NCBI GenBank assembly: GCA_031286025.1
Contig: JAITVB010000144.1
Location: forward strand, 1 to 6,783
DNA: 6,783 nucleotides
Reading direction: 5' to 3'
Source of the DNA: Rikenellaceae bacterium
Lineage (GTDB): Bacteria > Bacteroidota > Bacteroidia > Bacteroidales > Rikenellaceae
Position numbers and translations under genes: made by a program. Below are positions 1 through 4,640 of the stretch, one piece after another; position 1 is the stretch's first letter, and each line of letters opens with the position of its first letter. A model generated the notes under the pieces. It saw nothing but the letters and a program-made list of their open reading frames with translations, searched no databases and was not told the DNA's origin.

Positions 1-60
1 GACAAGGATATGGAAACTTATGCCGCTTACTGCAGCAAACGCAGCTAAAGCGCGGCACGT

Positions 61-72
61 CCCCGCGCGGGG
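61..72. other. GC-rich 12-bp palindrome, possible weak terminator
   Basis: CCCCGCGCGGGG is a perfect palindrome, extended to 14 bp by the flanking T60/A73 pair. As RNA it could form a CCCC/GGGG stem with a GCGC loop. It lies 12 bases after an in-frame TAA (46-48) that could end a gene entering from the left, so it might be that gene's terminator. No clear U-tract follows (agtttcgg), so this is only a suggestion. Confidence 0.3.
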
Positions 73-77
73 AGTTT

Positions 78-180
78 CGGTTCGCTAACAACGGACTTCT
101 GTTTTTCCGCCTGTCATTATACCGCTACTTTCTTTGTCTTTGGTTACAAAGAAAGTAATCAAAGAAGCCGGAGCGAACCG
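78..180. repeat. Nested inverted-repeat element, probably a dispersed intergenic repeat
   Basis: An outer pair of 9-base arms, CGGTTCGCT (78-86) and AGCGAACCG (172-180), encloses an inner perfect 12-bp inverted repeat, TACTTTCTTTGT (126-137) and ACAAAGAAAGTA (146-157), with the 8-base loop ctttggtt. The nested stems would give one folded RNA or DNA structure about 100 bases long. From memory, similar 'CTTTCTTTG...CAAAGAAAG' stretches recur in intergenic DNA of many Gram-negative genomes; that it is multicopy here is inferred, because only one copy is in the window. The same stretch keeps an open frame (89-265) with no ATG, which I do not take as a gene. Confidence 0.5.
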
Positions 181-280
181 GGACTCACCAACCCAAAGGG
201 AGGCAAAAGCCACCGGGTATGGCTCGCTGAAAGTTATCCAAGAAACGGTTCAGCGTGTACTGTAAATAATATTTTTTTAC

Positions 281-288
281 TACTTTTG
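281..288 (+). promoter_or_regulatory. Bacteroidota -7 promoter box for the metalloprotease gene
   Basis: TACTTTTG matches the Bacteroidota -7 consensus TAnnTTTG exactly and lies in an AT-rich run. A convincing TTTG -33 box is not seen at the usual 19-21-base spacing; TGTA at 261-264 is the nearest weak candidate. Transcription would start near 293-297 and give a leader of roughly 65-70 bases before the ATG at 363. The single good box and the position before a long gene support the call; the missing -33 box weakens it. Confidence 0.55.
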
Positions 289-291
289 TCG

Positions 292-330
292 ATCACGAAA
301 GTTCCCTTTCAAGCCGGGAACTTTCGTGAT
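292..330 (+). repeat. Perfect 15-bp inverted repeat at the predicted transcript 5' end
   Basis: ATCACGAAAGTTCCC (292-306) and GGGAACTTTCGTGAT (316-330) are exact reverse complements around a 9-base loop, tttcaagcc. The repeat begins right after the -7 box, so the transcript would start in or at its left arm and carry a strong 5' stem-loop. No U-run follows the right arm (tccgttgttt), which argues against a simple terminator. It could be an mRNA-stabilising 5' hairpin, a site that controls leader folding, or a DNA operator for a dimeric repressor overlapping the start site. The repeat itself is certain; its role is inferred. Confidence 0.75.
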
Positions 331-362
331 TCCGTTGTTTATCCAAATCTAATCTCCCATAA

Positions 363-2876
363 ATGAAAAAGTTTAATTTGAGGCCGTCGGTTGCATCGAC
401 GCTGATACTGGCCTGCATGCTCGGCTTCCTCAATAGCTCGGCCGTCGCCAGGAAAAAAGACAAAACCGCCACCGTGGCCGCCGACACTACGGCCAGGAAA
501 CCCACGCCGCCTGCCGGCTCGATCGAAGCCGTGATCAAATCCGGCGCCAGGCAAACGACGGGCATGCTCACCGTGATCGAACAGGAAGACAAATTCTACT
601 TCCTCATCCCGACCAGTCTGTTGCAGAAAGATATGCTGATCGTCAACCGCCTGATAAAAGCCCCGGCGGAAAAACGGAACAGCTATTCGGGCGACGAGAT
701 CTACGAAGAGATGATCCGTCTGGCCGAGTCGCCCAACGGCAAACGCCTGTTTATCGAACGGGTCGCCACGCGCGACCTGCCCCGCGACACGGTGGGCGAG
801 ATGTACCGGTCGGTGATGCGTTCGAACATGCAGCCGCTCATCGCCTCGTTCGAGATCAAGGCCCGCAGCAAAGCGAAAGACTCGCTGTTGGTCGATGCGA
901 CCGACTTGGTCAACGGCGACAATGAACTGTTCAGCTTCGATGCCAACTATAAGATTATGGAAGGATTGACCTCGTTGCAGGGCGACAAGTCGTACATCCG
1001 GTCGATCCGCGCCTTCCCGATCAACACCGAGATCCGGACAGTCAAAACATTCGCCTACACCCCCGAACGCCAACCGGGTTCGACCCGCCAACCCGCCTCG
1101 ACGCCAATGACCTACGAGATCAACACCTCGATCGTCGTGCTGCCCGACGTGCCGATGCAGCCCCGTTACGCCGATGCACGCGTGGGTTATTTCACCAACC
1201 GCTATGTCGATTTCGACAAGAATCCGCAGGGGATCAAGAACATGGAAATGATCTCGCGTTGGCGCCTCGAACCAAAGCCCGAAGACATGGAAAAATACAA
1301 ACGCGGCGAACTGGTCGAACCGGTCCGGCCGATCATTTTCTACATCGACCCGGCCACCCCCCAAAAATGGGTACCTTATCTGATCGCCGGGGTCAACGAC
1401 TGGCAGACCGCCTTTGAAAAGGCCGGTTTCAAGAACGCCATCCTGGGCCTCGAAGCGCCCACGGCCGAGCAGGATTCGACCTGGAGCCTCGAAGACGCAC
1501 GCTTCAGCGCGATCGTCTACAAACCGTCGGACATCGCCAACGCCAGCGGTCCTCACGTGAGCGACCCTCGTACGGGCCAAATCATGGAGAGCCACATCAA
1601 CTGGTATCACAACGTGATGTCGCTCCTGCACCACTGGTATATGATCCAGACCGGGCCGACCGATCCGGGCGCCCGAACAATGGTCTTCGACGATGCGCTG
1701 ATGGGCGACCTGATCCGCTTCGTGTCGTCGCACGAGGTGGGCCACACCCTCGGTCTGCGCCACAACTTCGGGTCGAGTGCGATGACCCCGACCGACAGCC
1801 TGCGCAGCGCCGCGTTCCTGGCCATGAACGGCCACACGGCTTCGATCATGGACTACGCCCGTTTCAACTACGTGGCCCAACCCGAGGACAAGATCGCCCG
1901 CCAACTGCTCTACCCGCGCATCGGCGACTATGACAAGTGGGCCATCGAATGGGGCTATCGCCGTTTCCCGGGCGTGAGCGCCGACGACGAAGCCGCCAAA
2001 CTCAACGAATGGATCATCTCGGCCTTGAAAAACCCGCGCAACTACTTCCTCTCGGAAGAGAGCAGCCGCACCCCGAACGACCCCCGTTCGCAAACCGAAG
2101 ACTTGGGCGACGACCAGATGAAATCGAACGCCTACGGCATCAAGAACCTCAAGGTGGTGATGGCCGGCCTGCCCGTGTGGACGGCTGTGCCCAACGAAGG
2201 CTACGCCAACCTGCGCACGCTCCACAACGAGGTGGTGGAGCAGTACTACCGCTACATAGGCCATGTCGAAAAATGGGTGGGCGGCATCTACGAAACCCCG
2301 AAGACGATCGAGCAGCCCGGATCGGTTTACGCCTACGTTGAAAAAGTCAGGCAACAAGAGGCGATGAAATTCCTCGACGAACAGTTCTTCACCACCCCGT
2401 CGTGGCTCTTCGACCAGGCGATCCTCGAAAAGACCGGCAACGTGGCGACCGACCTGATGACGATGCTCTGCGTGAACAACCTCCCACGCCTGGTCAGCGC
2501 CCGTGTGTTGGGCAACATGATCTCGGCCGAGGCCGCGATCGGCAAACAGGCTTACACGATGACCGAATTCTATAACGACCTCAACCGGATGGTGTGGAGC
2601 GAACTCTCGAACGGACGTACGCCCGACACCTACCGCCGCATCCTGCAAAAGGCTTACGTCGAAACGCTGATCGCCCGCGCCGGTCTGGATGCCGCTGCGC
2701 GATCGGCCCCGGCCAACGTGGCGATGCAGGTTTCGGACATCCGAAGCTATGCCCTCTCCCAGTTGCGCGCGCTGATGGGACGCCTGAGCGCTGCCGCGCC
2801 CGCAGACCCGGTAACCCGTGCGCACTACCAATATTTGGCCGCCGAGATCAAGAACGCCATCGACGGCAACAAATAG
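363..2876 (+). CDS. Secreted zinc-dependent metalloprotease (DUF5118/DUF5117/DUF4953 family)
   Basis: An 837-residue exported protein predicted to hydrolyse peptide bonds with a zinc ion; its natural substrate is unknown. Residues 1-29 look like a Sec signal (MKKF, hydrophobic core 10-24, likely cut after AVA29); Cys18 gives a poor lipobox because Leu16 is at -2 and the hydrophobic core continues beyond it. Residues about 52-105 resemble DUF5118, about 106-310 DUF5117, and about 320-700 the DUF4953 catalytic region. The metzincin zinc site is intact: HEVGHTLGLRH at 457-467, with His457, His461 and His467 as ligands and Glu458 as catalytic base. The Met-turn follows at Met496 (SIMDY). The length is normal for this Bacteroidota family and no frameshift is seen. 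The ATG at 363 has no Shine-Dalgarno, as usual in this phylum, and directly precedes the signal sequence. It is a single-gene unit, probably surface- or periplasm-facing. The family and site are clear; the biological role is not. Confidence 0.93.
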   Translation: MKKFNLRPSVASTLILACMLGFLNSSAVARKKDKTATVAADTTARKPTPPAGSIEAVIKSGARQTTGMLTVIEQEDKFYFLIPTSLLQKDMLIVNRLIKAPAEKRNSYSGDEIYEEMIRLAESPNGKRLFIERVATRDLPRDTVGEMYRSVMRSNMQPLIASFEIKARSKAKDSLLVDATDLVNGDNELFSFDANYKIMEGLTSLQGDKSYIRSIRAFPINTEIRTVKTFAYTPERQPGSTRQPASTPMTYEINTSIVVLPDVPMQPRYADARVGYFTNRYVDFDKNPQGIKNMEMISRWRLEPKPEDMEKYKRGELVEPVRPIIFYIDPATPQKWVPYLIAGVNDWQTAFEKAGFKNAILGLEAPTAEQDSTWSLEDARFSAIVYKPSDIANASGPHVSDPRTGQIMESHINWYHNVMSLLHHWYMIQTGPTDPGARTMVFDDALMGDLIRFVSSHEVGHTLGLRHNFGSSAMTPTDSLRSAAFLAMNGHTASIMDYARFNYVAQPEDKIARQLLYPRIGDYDKWAIEWGYRRFPGVSADDEAAKLNEWIISALKNPRNYFLSEESSRTPNDPRSQTEDLGDDQMKSNAYGIKNLKVVMAGLPVWTAVPNEGYANLRTLHNEVVEQYYRYIGHVEKWVGGIYETPKTIEQPGSVYAYVEKVRQQEAMKFLDEQFFTTPSWLFDQAILEKTGNVATDLMTMLCVNNLPRLVSARVLGNMISAEAAIGKQAYTMTEFYNDLNRMVWSELSNGRTPDTYRRILQKAYVETLIARAGLDAAARSAPANVAMQVSDIRSYALSQLRALMGRLSAAAPADPVTRAHYQYLAAEIKNAIDGNK

Positions 2877-2942
2877 CCGCCAACTGAGAACAAGAAATTG
2901 TTTAAATTTCAGCCGATTACGACACTGGAAACCAAAGCGGAC

Positions 2943-2966
2943 GGGCGATTCCTCACGGAGTCGCCC
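2943..2966. terminator. Stem-loop between convergent genes, probable bidirectional terminator
   Basis: GGGCGATTCC (2943-2952) pairs with GGAGTCGCCC (2957-2966), giving a 10-bp stem with one G-T wobble and a TCAC tetraloop. It lies 66 bases after the metalloprotease stop and about 36 bases beyond the end of the opposing DUF2141 gene, where a shared terminator would be expected. Neither side has a strong U-tract (aatccttt on the plus side), so termination may be inefficient or need other factors. Confidence 0.6.
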
Positions 2967-3002
2967 AATCCTTTCATATACTGACTACAAAAACGCGCGT
3001 AT

Positions 3003-3452
3003 TTATTTTGCCTGCGCCACCGGAAGTTGCTCTGCCTTACGGACGGTGATATGCAGGGCTGTGTCGCCGTCGAGGATAAACTTGCAAGCGTGGAACGCCG
3101 GCGGGCCGGCCACCGGCTTGGCGTCGTTGCTAAAGCCGTAGGGTTCGAGCGGCAAGCCGGTCAACCCCATATCGAGGCGCCGGTTGCCGTTCTCATCCTG
3201 GAAAAGGGCGATCGCGTAGTCGCCGGCCGGCACGCCGGACAAATCGATCGTTACGGTCACCGATGTGCCTTTCACACTGGCGATCTCACCTGCTACGGGT
3301 GTAAATTTCGGCCAACCGGTTTCGTCGAAGAGGGCGACCATCAGGTTTCCCTTGTTTTCGGTCACGCCATCGACGGTGAGCGTCAGTTTGTTTTGGGCGG
3401 CAAGAATCAGGGCGGCTGCCGCGCAGGCAACCGTCAAAAACAGTTTTTTCAT
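3003..3452 (-). CDS. Secreted DUF2141 domain protein
   Basis: A 149-residue exported protein of the DUF2141 family, whose function is not established. Residues 1-19 form a signal peptide (MKKLFL, then an Ala/Leu-rich core ending LILAA). The rest covers one DUF2141 domain: a beta-rich segment 22-84, the motif DENGNRRLD at 86-94, which resembles a calcium-binding loop (an inference), then GLPLEPYGFSND at 99-110, the family's characteristic GxPxExYGFSN block. Length and order are normal for the family. The gene is the last of a minus-strand unit, 50 bases after the winged-helix regulator, and probably shares its promoter. A periplasmic or outer-membrane-associated location is likely. No Shine-Dalgarno is seen; the start is fixed by the signal peptide. 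Confidence 0.88.
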   Translation of the reverse strand: MKKLFLTVACAAAALILAAQNKLTLTVDGVTENKGNLMVALFDETGWPKFTPVAGEIASVKGTSVTVTIDLSGVPAGDYAIALFQDENGNRRLDMGLTGLPLEPYGFSNDAKPVAGPPAFHACKFILDGDTALHITVRKAEQLPVAQAK

Positions 3453-3487
3453 GATGTTGGGACGTTTAGAGGATTAAAAGAAAAAAG

Positions 3488-3503
3488 ATTTTTTCGAAAA
3501 AAT
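3488..3503. promoter_or_regulatory. 16-bp AT-rich palindrome, candidate operator
   Basis: ATTTTTTCGAAAAAAT is a perfect palindrome centred on TTCGAA. It overlaps the last base of the regulator's stop codon and lies about 36 bases before the DUF2141 start on the minus strand. Symmetric sites of this size can bind dimeric winged-helix regulators, and one is encoded next door, so autoregulation or control of the distal gene is possible. Long A and T runs also arise by chance in AT-rich gaps, so the regulatory meaning is tentative. Confidence 0.3.
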
Positions 3504-3796
3504 TATTTTGATTTCAGGTTGAGGTATGTTTGCAGAGCATGGACATACTCGTCGAGGGCTTCGATACCGCAAGGTGTGACGCGGCAGAGGGTGCGCGGCA
3601 TTTTTCCTTGAAAAGTCTTTTCGACGGCGATGTATCCCGCTTCGTTCAGTTTGTCGAGTTGCACGCTCAGGTTGCCGGCCGTCGCCCCGGTCCGCTCGCG
3701 GAGATAGGTGAAGTCGGCCTCCTCGACCCCCACCAACAGCGACATTAGGGCTAAGCGAAGTTGCGAGTGCAGCAGCGGATCGAGTTCCTTAAACAT
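3503..3796 (-). CDS. Winged-helix DNA-binding regulator (HTH_34 family)
   Basis: A 97-residue single-domain transcription regulator of the HTH_34 winged-helix family, related to the MarR/ArsR folds. The family pattern is visible throughout: DPLLHSQLRLALMSLL (6-21), FTYLRERTGATAGNLSVQL (29-47) as helix-turn-helix and recognition helix, LDKLNEAGYI (47-56), and the wing with KTFQGKMPRTLCRVTPCGIEAL (60-81), then a C-terminal helix suited to dimer formation. There is no ligand or metal-binding domain. Its start overlaps the end of the upstream membrane-protein gene by 8 bp (ATGTTTAA), which suggests translational coupling. In Bacteroidota, such regulators are often found beside a small membrane protein, as here. 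Its targets are unknown; its own operon is a reasonable guess. Confidence 0.88.
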   Translation of the reverse strand: MFKELDPLLHSQLRLALMSLLVGVEEADFTYLRERTGATAGNLSVQLDKLNEAGYIAVEKTFQGKMPRTLCRVTPCGIEALDEYVHALQTYLNLKSK

Positions 3797-4418
3797 TTTC
3801 GGCAGCTTTTTTGTTCAACCGGTAACCGGGGACGGTGAATCCCATGATCATACACATGGCCAGGATTACGAAAGGCACGACATCCGCACAGCTGTGCCAA
3901 AAGAGATAGGTGGCCAAGCAGAGCAGCGCCCCACCCCACATCACGTAAGCGCCGGTCAGGAACGGGCGGAAGCGGCAGGCGCGTCCGGTGACCTGTTCGG
4001 CGATGCCCGCCATGATCAGCATCAGCGGGGTGATCATAATGAATATGCGCGGTTCCTGCATCCCGTAACCGTAGCCGAAGATCAGGATGAGAAAAACCAC
4101 CACCGCGTTGCCGAATCCGCGCCAGGCCGAGATGATCACGGCGTCGATGTGTGTTTTGATCAAGGCCTGCTTGTCGACTTTCTTTTCGATTATCGTCCGG
4201 TCGACGATTGTGCCGGGAATCATCAGCGTCCAAACCAGAAACGCGTAATTCGACTTCAGGACAAAAAGCAGCACAATGTTTAACAGCGCCACGGCGGCCA
4301 CCAAGCAGCCGTAGTAGACCATCGAAGTGCCGCTTCCTTTCTGAAAATTGTTACGCGCCCGTTCGATCATCTCGGTGATCACGGCCAGGCTTTCTTGTTC
4401 GGTGAATTTTGTTTCCAT
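3789..4418 (-). CDS. Six-helix inner-membrane protein of unknown function
   Basis: A 209-residue polytopic membrane protein with no function I can assign. An amphipathic N-terminal stretch (about 7-30, containing AVITEMIERARNNFQKGSG) precedes six likely membrane segments at about 32-54, 57-73, 98-119, 123-143, 153-174 and 178-197. A charged loop lies at 73-92 (DRTIIEKKVDKQALIKTH), and the tail is short and basic, ending LNKKAAENV. I see no transporter, kinase or enzyme motif. The N-terminal pattern 'MIERARNNFQKGSG' resembles a Bacteroidota family commonly found next to HTH_34-type regulators (from memory). It is first in the three-gene unit and overlaps the regulator gene by 8 bp. A role in sensing, or in holding the regulator at the membrane, is speculation. 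The start ATG at 4418 has an A-rich leader and no Shine-Dalgarno. Confidence 0.8.
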   Translation of the reverse strand: METKFTEQESLAVITEMIERARNNFQKGSGTSMVYYGCLVAAVALLNIVLLFVLKSNYAFLVWTLMIPGTIVDRTIIEKKVDKQALIKTHIDAVIISAWRGFGNAVVVFLILIFGYGYGMQEPRIFIMITPLMLIMAGIAEQVTGRACRFRPFLTGAYVMWGGALLCLATYLFWHSCADVVPFVILAMCMIMGFTVPGYRLNKKAAENV

Positions 4419-4456
4419 ATCTTTTCGATTTTATGAGTTTTGTGTTTTAAACTATG

Positions 4457-4488
4457 CAAATATAAAGTAGTTTATAATATAAATCAAA
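4457..4488 (-). promoter_or_regulatory. Bacteroidota promoter for the membrane protein-regulator-DUF2141 unit
   Basis: Read on the minus strand, TTTG (4488-4485) and TATATTTG (4464-4457) are separated by 20 bases. Both boxes and the spacing fit the Bacteroidota consensus TTTG-N19-21-TAnnTTTG. Transcription would start around 4450, leaving a leader of about 30 bases before the ATG at 4418. A second -7-like box, TACATTTG (4567-4560), lies further upstream but lacks a well-placed -33 box. Confidence 0.7.
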
Positions 4489-4583
4489 TATTCCTATCTG
4501 TTTTTTGAATTATCTTTCATTTTTTCATTTAAGATAGTGATTACCAGCAAGATAAAAATCAAATGTATGCAAAAGTTTTTTAG

Positions 4584-4632
4584 AAAAACCTGCACTTTCT
4601 TGGGGTTTTACGCTGAAATCTCCCTGTGCAGG
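4584..4632 (-). terminator. Possible metH terminator with a large loop
   Basis: On the minus strand, CCTGCAC (4632-4626) and GTGCAGG (4595-4589) are exact complements, and TTTTT (4588-4584) follows immediately. The stem is 7 bp, GC-rich and starts 9 bases after the metH stop codon, which fits an intrinsic terminator. The loop of 30 bases is far longer than usual, so folding may be weak and the call is tentative. Confidence 0.4.
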
Positions 4633-4640
4633 AGCACACC

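Noticed and set aside
1..48. Possible C-terminal end of a gene entering from the left (frame 1, DKDMETYAAYCSKRS then TAA)
   Set aside because: Fifteen codons with no recognisable motif; all three plus frames are open at the edge, so there is too little to support a coding call. The palindrome at 61-72 only weakly fits a terminator for it.
89..265. Open frame through the nested repeat, ending TAA at 263-265
   Set aside because: It has no ATG, lies in a repeat-like structured region and matches no family I know.
339..2831. An 830-codon open frame on the minus strand, opposite almost all of the metalloprotease gene
   Set aside because: It is rich in His, Arg, Val and Gly and shows no recognisable domain, as expected for the complement of a gene with strong G/C third-position bias. 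The plus-strand protein has an intact signal peptide and zinc site, so the antisense frame is a shadow.
2993..3000. ACGCGCGT palindrome just beyond the DUF2141 stop codon
   Set aside because: Eight symmetric bases with no room for a loop; not a credible terminator or operator, and likely to occur by chance.
4560..4567. Second -7-like box (TACATTTG on the minus strand) before the membrane-protein gene
   Set aside because: It matches TAnnTTTG but has no TTTG at the right distance upstream, and it would give a long leader; the promoter at 4457-4488 is better supported.
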